Shown: positions 16,504-24,624, counted from the first letter of the stretch. The stretch: DNA of 45,113 nt from Lachnospiraceae bacterium (GCA_022794255.1 JAAWEL010000046.1:1-45113), one strand, 5' to 3'. Notes: a model not told the origin generated them from the sequence alone. Numbers and translations: made by a program.

Positions 16504-17562
16504 ATGCAGACTGCCTTATGGGTTGGGTTGGGAACACTGAAAATTTTGGGGCTTATTCTTCTGGGAATATTGGCGTTTTTTCTGGTACTGCTTGTTTTGA
16601 TATTGGTGGTTCCTCTGCGATATCGGATTCAGGGAAGCTATGACGGAAAGCTTATGGGGCAGATGGGGGTAAGCTGGCTGTGCCATCTTTTGTGGGTAAA
16701 AGCGGTGTATAAAGAAAAGCTTACTGTGGCAGTGCGTATTTTGGGAATCCGGGTGTTTCGGATGGAAAAGACCTTTGGAAAAGAAACAGAGGAATCGCTT
16801 GAAGAGGATTTAAAAGCAGCAGGTTCTGCAGACGGATATTCGGATAATCAGACAGCAGGTGGCCTTAAAGAGAGCAGGACATGGGAAGAGGAGGAAAGCT
16901 GTCCTCAGAAGCCCTCGGAGACAAGAAAGACACCAGAAGAGAATTTCAGGGAGGAGATAAGTCAAAGGCCTGAGCCAGATTCTGGGGAATCCGTGAAACA
17001 CAGTCATAAAAAGAGTCGCCGCCACGCAGGAATGGGGCAAAGGCAGAAAGAAAAATCAAAAGAAAAACAGGGATTCTCATTTAGCCGGGTTTATGATAAA
17101 CTAAAGAAAAAGCTTTTGGAGAGCTTTAAAAAGATCCGGATCTTTCTGAAAAGATTCCATGGAATGATTGCGGAACTTTTAATGAAAAAAGAAATGCTGG
17201 CAGAGAAAAAGGAAAAATTATGTATGTTCATGAAGGATGAGAAAAACCGCCGTACCTGGAAGCTGCTTAAGCGACAGGTGGGGGCTATCTGCCGGCATAT
17301 TCTTCCCACCAAAATAACCGGCCAGGTGAAATTTGGTTTTGATGATCCTTATACTACCGGTCAGGTTCTCACATATCTCAGCATGATTTATAGTCTGTAT
17401 GCCAAGAGTTTTAAGGTAATTCCCGTATTTGAGGAATCGGTAATAGAAGGACAGGGAAAGATAAAGGGAAGGATTCGCATAGGCACCCTGATTGTGCTGG
17501 TTGTCCGGATGCTGTTTGATAAGAATTTCAGGAGCTGGATTAGAAAGCTTCGTAAATCATAA
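16504..17562 (+). CDS. DUF2953-domain membrane protein
   Basis: This 352-residue protein has an N-terminal membrane helix (about 12-37) followed by the DUF2953 start (VVPLRYRIQGSYDG, VSWLCHLLWVKAVY). A long, poorly conserved charged region (about 95-200, rich in Glu, Lys and Ser) follows. The C-terminal half of the domain is seen in TGQVKFGFDDPYTTGQVLTYLSM and IEGQGKIKGRIRIGTLIVL. DUF2953 genes in spore-formers are regularly found next to gerW (ytfI-ytfJ in Bacillus), as here. The start at 16504 follows AAGGAG. The interrupted domain is normal for the family in this group. Confidence 0.85.
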   Translation: MQTALWVGLGTLKILGLILLGILAFFLVLLVLILVVPLRYRIQGSYDGKLMGQMGVSWLCHLLWVKAVYKEKLTVAVRILGIRVFRMEKTFGKETEESLEEDLKAAGSADGYSDNQTAGGLKESRTWEEEESCPQKPSETRKTPEENFREEISQRPEPDSGESVKHSHKKSRRHAGMGQRQKEKSKEKQGFSFSRVYDKLKKKLLESFKKIRIFLKRFHGMIAELLMKKEMLAEKKEKLCMFMKDEKNRRTWKLLKRQVGAICRHILPTKITGQVKFGFDDPYTTGQVLTYLSMIYSLYAKSFKVIPVFEESVIEGQGKIKGRIRIGTLIVLVVRMLFDKNFRSWIRKLRKS

Positions 17563-17577
17563 GGAGGAGTTGTTGTT

Positions 17578-17982
17578 ATGGCAGAGAATCATTTCAGTTC
17601 GACAGTAGAGGCCCTGTTTCGGGGAATGGACCAGTTTGTGACCACAAAGACTGTGGTGGGAGAGGCAGTGAAGATTGATGACGCCATTATCCTGCCTCTG
17701 GTAGATGTGACCTGCGGCATGGCAGCAGGATCTTTTGCAGACAACGCAAAGCACAATGGAGGAGGCGGTTTGAGCGCCAAGATGAGTCCCAGTGCAGTTT
17801 TGGTAATCCAAAATGGAGTGACCCGTCTGGTCAATGTAAAGCAGCAGGACGCAGTGACTAAGGTGTTAGATATGGTTCCGGATATTGTCAGCAAGTTTAC
17901 AGACGGGAAAAAGAAAATCTCACCGGAGGCCATGAAGGCAGCCGAGGAGATGGCTGCGGAGGATACGGAGGGCAGAGAATAA
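17578..17982 (+). CDS. gerW: GerW family sporulation protein (YtfJ)
   Basis: This 134-residue YtfJ/GerW family protein is needed in Bacillus for normal spore germination; the biochemical role is unknown. Family marks are TVEALFRGMDQFVTTKTVVGEAV, ILPLVDVTCGMAAGSF, the glycine-rich GGGGLSAKMSPSAVLVI and VPDIVSKF. The start at 17578 comes 15 bases after the DUF2953 stop with AAGGAGG upstream. This pairing supports a spore-forming host. The C-terminal 25 residues are acidic and variable. Confidence 0.93.
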   Translation: MAENHFSSTVEALFRGMDQFVTTKTVVGEAVKIDDAIILPLVDVTCGMAAGSFADNAKHNGGGGLSAKMSPSAVLVIQNGVTRLVNVKQQDAVTKVLDMVPDIVSKFTDGKKKISPEAMKAAEEMAAEDTEGRE

Positions 17983-18070
17983 GAAAAACAGCAGGCAGAA
18001 TGGCTGAAAAGGCATGGATTGGGAACAGGCTGCATATACTGGTAGCAGAAGAATTTTACCGGAGGTTCTC

Positions 18071-18208
18071 ATGAAGCGGGTCTTTGGATTGATGCTTTTT
18101 TGTTTCGGGATTGGAATGACGCTTCTTCTGTTTATTCCGGAAACACTGTCTACTTTGATCTTTATTATTGGCTGTCTGACTTTGGGATATTATTTGTTTT
18201 GCTGTTAA
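18071..18208 (+). CDS. Tiny membrane protein
   Basis: This 45-residue protein consists of a basic start (MKRVFG) and two closely spaced hydrophobic segments separated by LFIPETLST, ending in two cysteines. I choose the ATG at 18071 because GGAGG lies just upstream (18061-18065); the longer frame from 18014 would place hydrophilic residues in front and lacks such a site. It follows gerW by about 90 bases and ends 30 bases before the strong terminator, so it is probably the last gene of this operon. Role unknown. Confidence 0.7.
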   Translation: MKRVFGLMLFCFGIGMTLLLFIPETLSTLIFIIGCLTLGYYLFCC

Positions 18209-18238
18209 TAGAATGAAAGTGACAGATTGAAAATGAAC

Positions 18239-18284
18239 AAATCCGGCAGGGGTATAAGTCAATACCCATTCTGCCGGATTTTTT
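18239..18284 (+). terminator. Intrinsic terminator of the gerW operon
   Basis: The stem AAATCCGGCAG / CTGCCGGATTT with an inner GGGTAT/ATACCC pairing is followed by a T run. It can end transcription coming from the yicC-to-gerW side. Confidence 0.9.
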
Positions 18285-18353
18285 GAAGAACCGGTGATTC
18301 ATCACAAAAATTTTCATGTAAAAACAGGAGTGAGACGGCAACCATGTTTTCTC

Positions 18354-18390
18354 AAAATAAAAAAGAACCGTCCCCTTAGGGGACAGTTCC
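18354..18390 (-). terminator. Intrinsic terminator of rpmB
   Basis: On the minus strand, GGAACTGTCCCC pairs with GGGGACGGTTC around a TAAG loop and is followed by a T run, just after the rpmB stop. Confidence 0.9.
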
Positions 18391-18402
18391 CATCTACCTT
18401 GA

Positions 18403-18588
18403 TTACGCTCTCTCTACTAAGCCGGAACGCAGGCAGGAAGTACATACGTACATCTTCTTAGCACCGCCGTTGACTTTCACTTTGACAGATTTAACATTCG
18501 CTTTCCAGATCGCATTGGATCTTCTATGGGAATGGCTCACGTTGTTGCCGAAGTGAGCAGCTTTCTGACAGATTGCACATTTAGCCAT
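18403..18588 (-). CDS. rpmB: 50S ribosomal protein L28 (zinc-ribbon type)
   Basis: This 61-residue L28 is a component of the large ribosomal subunit. It starts MAKCAICQKAAHFGNNVSHS, the usual L28 pattern, and retains both CxxC pairs (C4/C7 near the start and C49/C52 in VCTSC). It is therefore the zinc-binding form, not a C-minus paralogue that would imply zinc regulation. The ribosome binding site AAGGAGG lies upstream on the minus strand. The gene is monocistronic with its own promoter (18645-18673) and terminator (18354-18390), the common arrangement in Clostridia. Confidence 0.97.
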   Translation of the reverse strand: MAKCAICQKAAHFGNNVSHSHRRSNAIWKANVKSVKVKVNGGAKKMYVCTSCLRSGLVERA

Positions 18589-18644
18589 GATCGCACCTCC
18601 TTAACCATACGGATTATTTCCGAAACGGAAACCACAACATAAGT

Positions 18645-18673
18645 ATCATAACAAATAATCAGTGATTTGGCAA
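18645..18673 (-). promoter_or_regulatory. Sigma-A promoter of rpmB
   Basis: On the minus strand, TTGCCA (18668-18673) and TATGAT (18645-18650) are separated by 17 bases. Confidence 0.75.
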
Positions 18674-18795
18674 GCGAAATTTTCTTTTTTTGTCTTTTTT
18701 CGTGCTTGATTGACGGGGAATCGGTTTTATGGTAAGATACAAATGAAGCAGAAAGGATTTTTGTTGATATAAATAATAAAGCATAACCGTTCCTT

Positions 18796-18829
18796 TAGCA
18801 CTTGCAAAGAAAGCAAGTGCTATTATAAT
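18796..18829 (+). promoter_or_regulatory. Promoter with overlapping 10-bp inverted repeat, upstream of the ABC exporter pair
   Basis: TAGCACTTGC (18796-18805) and GCAAGTGCTA (18813-18822) form a perfect inverted repeat around AAAGAAA. A TTGCAA (18802-18807) and a TATAAT (18824-18829), 16 bases apart, give a promoter whose -35 and spacer are inside the repeat. A repressor bound here would block RNA polymerase. The remainder of the 18674-18910 spacer shows nothing else clear. The half-site resembles that of CIRCE, but spacing and inner bases differ. Confidence 0.7.
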
Positions 18830-18910
18830 GAATATTTTCTAAGAAGATTTTCCCTGGAAAACAGAGTGGGAGATAAAAGAAGAATGATTGAAAGAAAAGG
18901 AGGAACATCC

Positions 18911-20650
18911 ATGAAGGATTATGGTAAATATGCAAAGCCCTACCTCAGCGCATTTATTATCGGTCCATGTCTGATGATCATGGAGGTAGTCGGGGAGATT
19001 ATGTTGCCAAAAATGATGTCTCTGATTGTCAACAATGGGGTGGCAAGTCACAATCAGAGTTACATTCTTCAGATGGGTTTTTGGATGGTGTGTGTGGCAT
19101 GTTTTATGGCGGTTAGCGGGATTGGGGGTGCTTATTTTTCTGCCAAGGCATCCATCTGCTTTACCAGTGATCTGAGAAAGGATTTGTTTGCCCGTGTGCA
19201 ACAGTTTTCTTTTCAGAATATCGATGATTTCAGCACAGGTTCTCTGGTGACGCGCCTGACCAATGATATCCAGCAGGTGCAGATGGTGATGATGATGATT
19301 CTGCGGCTGGCTTTGCGGGCGCCAGGAATGTTGGTGGGAGCCCTGATAATGGCTTTTATTATGAATGATCGCCTGGCTATGATTATTCTGGTGGTAATCC
19401 CGGTGCTGGGAGGATTGATTGGAGCGATTCTGTTTACCGCCTATCCCCGGTTTGGGATTATGCAGACAAAGTTAGACAAGATGAATTCAGGGATTCAGGA
19501 AGCTTTGATTAATGTGAGAGTAATCAAATCCTTTGTTCGGGAGGACTTTGAGAAGGAAAGGTTCCGCCTTGCCAATGAGGATCTGCAAAAGAACAGCCTG
19601 CGGGCCATGAGGATCGTTATACTCACCATGCCGGTGATGATGACAGCAATGAATGTAACCACACTGGCTGTGGTGTGGTATGGAGGGAATCTGATTATTG
19701 GCGGGCATATGCAGGTGGGAGATTTGACTGCCTTTACCACCTATATTGTACAGATTTTAATGTCTCTGATGATGCTCTCTATGGTGTTTCTTCAAAGTGC
19801 CCGTGCCATGGCTTCTGTGAAACGTATCAATGAAGTCATGGGAACGAAGATTGATCTGACTGATGAGAACGCAGGGCAGAAGGAGAGAAGAGTGACAGAG
19901 GGGAGTGTGGAGTTTCGGGATGTGTCCTTTCGTTATGGAAAAAGGGGAGGCGATGCGGTGTTAGAGCATATCAGCTTTACTGCCGAGCCAGGACAGATGA
20001 TCGGGATTATCGGAGCCACAGGCAGTGGAAAGACCTCTCTGGTGCAGTTGATTCCCCGGCTTTATGATGTGACATCCGGACAGGTTTTGGTGGATGGAGT
20101 GGATGTGCGGGAGTATTCCCTGAAGAATCTGCGGGACGGTGTGGGTATGGTGCTGCAGAAAAATGTCTTGTTCTCCGGAACGATTCAGGAAAACCTTGAG
20201 TGGGGAAAGGAGGAAGCCACTATAGAAGAGATTCGTGCCTTTGCTGATGCGGCTCAGGCAGACGGATTTGTGACTTCCTTTGCAAAGGGATATGACACAG
20301 ATATGGGGCAGGGAGGCGTCAATGTGTCCGGTGGACAGAAACAAAGGCTGTGTATTGCCCGGGCTCTGTTAAAGCAGCCGAAGATCCTGATACTGGACGA
20401 TTCCACCAGTGCGGTGGACACTGCCACAGAGGCAAAGATCCGGGCGTGTTTTAAGACAACTTTAGAGAATACCACCAAGATCATTATTGCCCAGCGGATT
20501 GGCTCTGTGGAGGAGGCGGACAAGATTCTTGTCTTGGATGAAGGAAGGATCATTGGAATCGGTGATCACAGGGAGCTTCTTGCATCCTGTGAGGCATACC
20601 AGGAGATCTATTACTCTCAGAGAGAACAAGAGAGGGAGGTGAGCATATGA
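18911..20650 (+). CDS. ABC exporter half-transporter, degenerate-site subunit
   Basis: The 579-residue half-transporter has an N-terminal six-helix membrane domain (about 12-300) and a C-terminal nucleotide-binding domain. Walker A is GATGSGKT (368-375), the signature is VSGGQ (472-476) and Walker B ends ILILDD (492-497). Asp497 stands where the catalytic Glu is expected, and Gln528 (IIIAQR) replaces the H-loop His. It therefore provides the degenerate ATP site of a heterodimeric type IV exporter, as in BmrCD or TM287/288 type pairs. The start at 18911 has GGAGG at 18899-18903. Its stop overlaps the partner gene (ATGA). The substrate, perhaps drugs, lipids or peptides, cannot be deduced. Confidence 0.93.
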   Translation: MKDYGKYAKPYLSAFIIGPCLMIMEVVGEIMLPKMMSLIVNNGVASHNQSYILQMGFWMVCVACFMAVSGIGGAYFSAKASICFTSDLRKDLFARVQQFSFQNIDDFSTGSLVTRLTNDIQQVQMVMMMILRLALRAPGMLVGALIMAFIMNDRLAMIILVVIPVLGGLIGAILFTAYPRFGIMQTKLDKMNSGIQEALINVRVIKSFVREDFEKERFRLANEDLQKNSLRAMRIVILTMPVMMTAMNVTTLAVVWYGGNLIIGGHMQVGDLTAFTTYIVQILMSLMMLSMVFLQSARAMASVKRINEVMGTKIDLTDENAGQKERRVTEGSVEFRDVSFRYGKRGGDAVLEHISFTAEPGQMIGIIGATGSGKTSLVQLIPRLYDVTSGQVLVDGVDVREYSLKNLRDGVGMVLQKNVLFSGTIQENLEWGKEEATIEEIRAFADAAQADGFVTSFAKGYDTDMGQGGVNVSGGQKQRLCIARALLKQPKILILDDSTSAVDTATEAKIRACFKTTLENTTKIIIAQRIGSVEEADKILVLDEGRIIGIGDHRELLASCEAYQEIYYSQREQEREVSI

Positions 20651-22539
20651 GTCAGAAGGAAAAACTGGACAGCCTGAAATACCGATATGGAAGAAAACGG
20701 GCCAATAAGACAGGCTCTGCTTCGGCCAGCCCGGCAGGCCATGGACCGGGAGGTCCGGGAAGGGGAGGGCTGTCTGGCAGAGGCCGGCCAAAGAACAGCA
20801 GAGAGACGATCCGCCGTCTTTTGCAGTATCTGAAGGGAGACAGCCTCAAGCTTATTGCCGCGTTTGTGTGTATCCTTGTAAATACTCTGGGGATGCTAGT
20901 GGGCTCATATATGCTGCGCCCGATTATCAATACCTATATTGTGCCTGTAGATGGAAGCCGCGGTGATCCGGCCGGGCTTTTTAGGGCCCTAACAGTGATG
21001 GCTTTAGTGTATGTGGCAGGGGTGGGAGCCAACTATCTGCAGGCCAGAATCATGCTGAATGTGGCACAGACGGCTCTCAGAAAAATCCGCAATGATTTGT
21101 TTGGCAGAATGCAGAATTTCCCGGTACGATTTTATGATACTAACAGCAACGGGGATCTGATGAGCCGGTTTACCAATGACGTGGATACCATTGGGATGAT
21201 GCTGAGCAATACACTGATACAGCTTTTTGCAGGGATCTTAAGCATTGTCGGCACCCTGTTTCTAATGATTTATACAAATATCTGGCTGACATTGGTGACT
21301 CTGGCTATGATTCCGGTGATGATGAAGGCAGGGGGGATCGTGGCAAAGCAGAGCCACCGCCATTTTTCCGCCCAACAGGCATCCTTAGGGGCAGTCAATG
21401 GATATATTGAGGAGATGATCACCGGTCAGAAGGTGATAAAGGTGTTTTGCCATGAAGAGGCAGCGCAGGAGGAGTTTGATTTGCTAAATGAGGATTTGCG
21501 AAAGAATCAAATCAGGGCTCAGTTTTTCGGGGGCATTATGGGACCGGTTATGGGTAACTTAAGTCAAATAAACTACTCTCTGACTGCGTGTATCGGTGGT
21601 CTTTTATGTATATTTCGGAATTTTGATGTGGGAGGGCTGACGGTGTTTCTGAATTTTTCCAGACAGTTTTCCCGTCCGATCAATGAGATTTCCATGCAGA
21701 TCAGCAATGTGTTTTCTGCACTGGCCGGTGCAGAGCGGGTGTTTGCAGTGATGGATGAGGAGCCGGAGCCACAAGATGATCTGGACGCAGCGGTGCTTGC
21801 ACCAATGAAGGGACATGTGGTACTGGATCATGTGACTTTTGGATATGAGCCGGATAAGGTCATCTTAAAGGATGTAAGTTTGTATGCCAAACCTGGGCAG
21901 AAGATTGCCTTTGTGGGATCTACCGGTGCGGGAAAAACCACGATCACCAACCTGATTAACCGGTTTTACGATATTCAGGGAGGATCAATCACGGTGGACG
22001 GTGTGGATATCCGCCGAATCCGGCGGGATAATCTGCGGCAGAATATTGCTATGGTGTTGCAGGACACCCACCTGTTTACCGGGACTGTGATGGAAAATAT
22101 CCGTTATGGCAGACTGGATGCCACAGATGAGGAGGTTATTCAGGCAGCAAAGACAGCGTCAGCGCATTCTTTTATCAACCGGCTGCCCCAGGGATATGAA
22201 ACGATGCTGGAAGGAGACGGAGCCAATTTAAGCCAGGGACAGCGCCAGCTTTTAAATATTGCCAGAGCAGCCGTATCCAAGGCTCCGATACTCATTCTGG
22301 ATGAGGCTACCAGCTCTGTGGATACAAGAACGGAAAAGCATATTGAGCATGGTATGGACCGACTTATGGCAGACAGGACCACCTTTGTCATAGCCCACCG
22401 TTTGTCTACCGTGCGCAATGCCAATGCGATTATGGTGCTGGAGCAGGGGGAGATTATCGAGAGAGGGGGCCATGAGGAACTGATTGCTCAAAAAGGGCGG
22501 TATTATGAGCTCTATACAGGCCTTTCTGAGCTGGAATGA
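20647..22539 (+). CDS. ABC exporter half-transporter, catalytic-site subunit
   Basis: This 630-residue partner of the previous gene starts in a 4-base overlap. A Gly/Pro/Arg-rich, probably disordered N-terminal leader (about 1-50) precedes the membrane domain (about 65-350). The nucleotide-binding domain has Walker A GSTGAGKT (424-431), Walker B ILILDE with the catalytic Glu553, and an intact H-loop His584 (VIAHR). Its own signature is LSQGQ (528-532), a deviation from LSGGQ. That deviant signature faces the degenerate Walker site of the partner, completing one inactive and one active ATP site. A strong terminator ends the operon. Confidence 0.94.
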   Translation: MSQKEKLDSLKYRYGRKRANKTGSASASPAGHGPGGPGRGGLSGRGRPKNSRETIRRLLQYLKGDSLKLIAAFVCILVNTLGMLVGSYMLRPIINTYIVPVDGSRGDPAGLFRALTVMALVYVAGVGANYLQARIMLNVAQTALRKIRNDLFGRMQNFPVRFYDTNSNGDLMSRFTNDVDTIGMMLSNTLIQLFAGILSIVGTLFLMIYTNIWLTLVTLAMIPVMMKAGGIVAKQSHRHFSAQQASLGAVNGYIEEMITGQKVIKVFCHEEAAQEEFDLLNEDLRKNQIRAQFFGGIMGPVMGNLSQINYSLTACIGGLLCIFRNFDVGGLTVFLNFSRQFSRPINEISMQISNVFSALAGAERVFAVMDEEPEPQDDLDAAVLAPMKGHVVLDHVTFGYEPDKVILKDVSLYAKPGQKIAFVGSTGAGKTTITNLINRFYDIQGGSITVDGVDIRRIRRDNLRQNIAMVLQDTHLFTGTVMENIRYGRLDATDEEVIQAAKTASAHSFINRLPQGYETMLEGDGANLSQGQRQLLNIARAAVSKAPILILDEATSSVDTRTEKHIEHGMDRLMADRTTFVIAHRLSTVRNANAIMVLEQGEIIERGGHEELIAQKGRYYELYTGLSELE

Positions 22540-22593
22540 ATTAAGGAATGGATACCCTCAGTGGACAAGGGGATCGAATAGAGATTAAAAATT

Positions 22594-22635
22594 ATCCGCC
22601 CGGTACATGGAAAATGTGCCGGGCGGATTTGTGCT
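22594..22635 (+). terminator. Intrinsic terminator of the ABC exporter operon
   Basis: A 15-bp stem (ATCCGCCCGGTACAT with ATGTGCCGGGCGGAT, one G-U pair) closes on GGAAA (22609-22613). It is preceded by an A run and followed by TTTGT. The downstream T run is short, but the stem is very strong. Confidence 0.8.
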
Positions 22636-22639
22636 ATGG

Positions 22640-23220
22640 GACGTTATAGGACCTAAAAGGTTATTGGCTGCAGTGAAATTTGAATTTAATAATCTTCTGA
22701 TTCCCATAATGGGGTATTCGGAGTTTTTGCTGGAGAGGATATCGAAGGACAGCGGGTACTATGAGGAGATAGAGGAGATTCACAAGGCGGGCATCCGGGC
22801 TAAGGAGATTGTGAAGCAGATTCTGATCTTCAGCCGGAAAGAAAGGAAGTTTTATTAAACATTTATTTAAACACTATTCAATCCATGGAGGCTGGCGGTG
22901 GAGTGTTGACAGCGAAAACACGCCAGATTGGCAGGAAACAGCTGCCGGAAACTTATCGCTTTTAGTGGATGACGAGGAGTCAGTGGTTCGTTGCCTGTTC
23001 AAACAGTTAAGGAGGAAAGGATATTGTGTGGACGAATATTCGGATGTAAAGGCAGCCCTGTAGACATTGGAAGAGAACCTGGAGCAATGGATCGTAGCGA
23101 TTGTGGATATATGATGCCTTTGTATAAAGGGGCCATTCTTGCCCGTTGTATGCGGGTGATGCAGACAGATATAGGAATTAACCATATCAGTGACCAGGTT
23201 GATGGTAGACCATATAATTG
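22640..23220 (+). pseudogene. Decayed hybrid sensor histidine kinase (HisKA and receiver remnants)
   Basis: This is a broken gene. From about 22660 to 22858 one frame reads a HisKA dimerisation helix pair: FEFNNLLIPIMGYSEFLLE, then IEEIHKAGIRAKEIVKQIL and FSRK, where the phospho-acceptor His of the usual HDFNN is Glu. About 100 bases on, a different frame reads a receiver-domain start (LLVDDEESVVRCLFKQLRR, 22959-23060), interrupted by TAG at 23061. After a further shift near 23107 a frame continues MPLYKGAILARCMRVMQTDI. The ATP-binding domain is missing altogether. The intact ancestor would be a PAS/HisKA/HATPase/receiver kinase with the C-terminal REC. The ATG at 22607 is inside the upstream terminator, so no functional start is present. 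Confidence 0.82.
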
Positions 23221-23287
23221 ATTAATTAATACATAGAATATTTTATTAAAGCAATGAACATCTGGAAGGGCAAAGGAAGAATTTATG

Positions 23288-24313
23288 TCACTCTGTAGTG
23301 TCCCGGCGGATAAGAACCGGTGCTATTATCCGGTGAACCGGGCTGGGAAGAGGAACTGGTTTTCTCTTTTTCTGTTCGTTCATCTGCATAACAAGAAGAT
23401 CCATGGCTTCCCGAGCGATCTGTCCGATCTGCTGCCCCACAGTGCTTGTGGGGATGATGGCTTCCCTGGATATAGGCGAATCATCAAAGCCGATAATCCG
23501 GTAAGACTCCGGTAAGACTCCGTATTTTCGTATAACCTGATTCAGAAAAATATTGGCATGCGTGTCATTGGACATAAAGATCCCCTTCTTTTTATCAGGA
23601 TATTTCTCCTCAATCCTTTCAAAGATCCCCTGTATGGAGGCAGCTGTTTCGGCATAGGTATTTCCCAGATGGGTAAGGATGAGCTCATTTGGGAGCTTAT
23701 GCTCCTGGCAAATATCCTGAAAGCCCTGAATCCGTCCATAAGCAGGGACAAGGGGAGAGACATCTCCATTGATATGAATGAAAATGTCACAGTTATTTTT
23801 ATATAACAGGCTGGTTGCCTGGACGCCGCCCATATAGTTGTCACAGTTGACGCTGCAGGTGTATGCATCCTCCCTCTCAATTGTCACCACTGGAAGATTG
23901 TAGGAGGACAGTTCCTTTGAGGGGATGGTGTGGCTTAGGATGATCATTCCCTCAATTTTGTAGGCCAGAAGCTCCTGAATATAACGGCGTTCTGCCTCCT
24001 CATTGTCATTTCCTGCAAAGACCAGAAATTTGTAGCCGTAGGTTTCATAGGTGGTAAGGAGCTCATTGAGCATCTGGGAATAGTAATGGAGATATAGGTT
24101 GGGGATGATGATCCCAACAAATTCTGTTTTGCCGTTGGCTAAGATGCGGGCCACTTTGTTTTCCTTGTAATTTAGCGCCACCAAAGCATCTGCGATCTTC
24201 TGCTGGTTTTCCAGAGTCAGGGAGTCTGGGTTGTTAAAGTAGCGGGAGATCGTGGTTTTGGAGAAGTTGGTGTATTGGGCTATGTCATGGAAGGTTATAT
24301 TTTTTTTGGCCAT
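23288..24313 (-). CDS. LacI-family transcriptional regulator of the fructan locus
   Basis: This 341-residue repressor has the LacI architecture. The N-terminal helix-turn-helix (about 7-26, TFHDIAQYTNFSKTTISRYF) and hinge (about 48-58, ARILANGKTEFVG boundary) are followed by a periplasmic-binding-like sensor domain. That domain includes GIIIPNLYLHYYSQMLNEL, GMIILSHTIPSKEL and IIGFDDSPISREA, ending RIIAPVLIRRDT. It is divergent to the sugar ABC-GH32 operon and so probably represses it, with a fructo-oligosaccharide or a fructose derivative as likely inducer; that is inference. The start at 24313 follows AAGGAGCG. Its own promoter (24374-24402) lies beside a pair of operator-like 12-mers, suggesting autoregulation. 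Confidence 0.93.
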   Translation of the reverse strand: MAKKNITFHDIAQYTNFSKTTISRYFNNPDSLTLENQQKIADALVALNYKENKVARILANGKTEFVGIIIPNLYLHYYSQMLNELLTTYETYGYKFLVFAGNDNEEAERRYIQELLAYKIEGMIILSHTIPSKELSSYNLPVVTIEREDAYTCSVNCDNYMGGVQATSLLYKNNCDIFIHINGDVSPLVPAYGRIQGFQDICQEHKLPNELILTHLGNTYAETAASIQGIFERIEEKYPDKKKGIFMSNDTHANIFLNQVIRKYGVLPESYRIIGFDDSPISREAIIPTSTVGQQIGQIAREAMDLLVMQMNEQKKRKPVPLPSPVHRIIAPVLIRRDTTE

Positions 24314-24373
24314 AGGATAGCGCTCCTTACTTATGGGTATAGCTTAAATGAAGCATCATGGATTGACAGAGAT

Positions 24374-24402
24374 ATTATATCAGAATTTAAAATAGGATAC
24401 AA
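24374..24402 (-). promoter_or_regulatory. Promoter of the LacI-family regulator gene
   Basis: On the minus strand, TTGTAT (24397-24402) and TATAAT (24374-24379) are 17 bases apart, about 60 bases upstream of the start codon. Confidence 0.65.
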
Positions 24403-24409
24403 GGAAAAG

Positions 24410-24433
24410 ATAATCGGTTACGTGACCGGTTTT
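24410..24433. promoter_or_regulatory. Tandem operator-like pair B (regulator side)
   Basis: Two abutting 12-mers, ATAATCGGTTAC (24410-24421) and GTGACCGGTTTT (24422-24433), resemble the palindrome GTAACCGGTTAC of pair A (two and three mismatches). They lie just upstream of the regulator promoter. Confidence 0.6.
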
Positions 24434-24560
24434 TTTATTGTTCCGCTGCAATGGCATGATAAGCTATCATTAAAAGGTATGCTTTGAAAAAAGGAGAGGT
24501 AAATCATGCACAAATATATCAGGTAAAAATTGTGACATTCACCAAAACATAAAACGCCTA

Positions 24561-24589
24561 TTGACAGGATTCATAGGGAGTGATAAGAT
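24561..24589 (+). promoter_or_regulatory. Strong sigma-A promoter of the sugar ABC-GH32 operon
   Basis: TTGACA (24561-24566) and TAAGAT (24584-24589) are separated by 17 bases. The transcription start should fall at about 24596-24600, immediately before operator pair A. Confidence 0.85.
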
Positions 24590-24600
24590 AACACCATAAA

Positions 24601-24624
24601 GTAACCGGTTACTTTACCGGTTAC
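24601..24624. promoter_or_regulatory. Tandem operator-like pair A (structural-gene side)
   Basis: GTAACCGGTTAC (24601-24612) is a perfect palindrome and is directly followed by TTTACCGGTTAC (24613-24624). CG-centred palindromes of this kind are typical LacI-family sites. They start where transcription should begin, a good place for repression. Confidence 0.8.

Noticed and set aside
18014..18070. Longer start of the tiny membrane protein
   Set aside because: The extra 19 residues are hydrophilic and unlike the rest, and the best ribosome binding site is in front of the later ATG at 18071.
18796..18822. CIRCE element (HrcA site)
   Set aside because: The outer TTAGCACT...AGTGCTA part fits, but the arm-to-arm spacing is 11 rather than 9 bases, the inner bases are TT/AA rather than CTC/GAG, and the genes are not chaperones.
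22607..22858. Open frame of 83 codons as an intact gene
   Set aside because: The ATG lies inside the strong terminator hairpin at 22594-22628, has no ribosome binding site, and the frame reads only a HisKA fragment. It is part of a decayed kinase.
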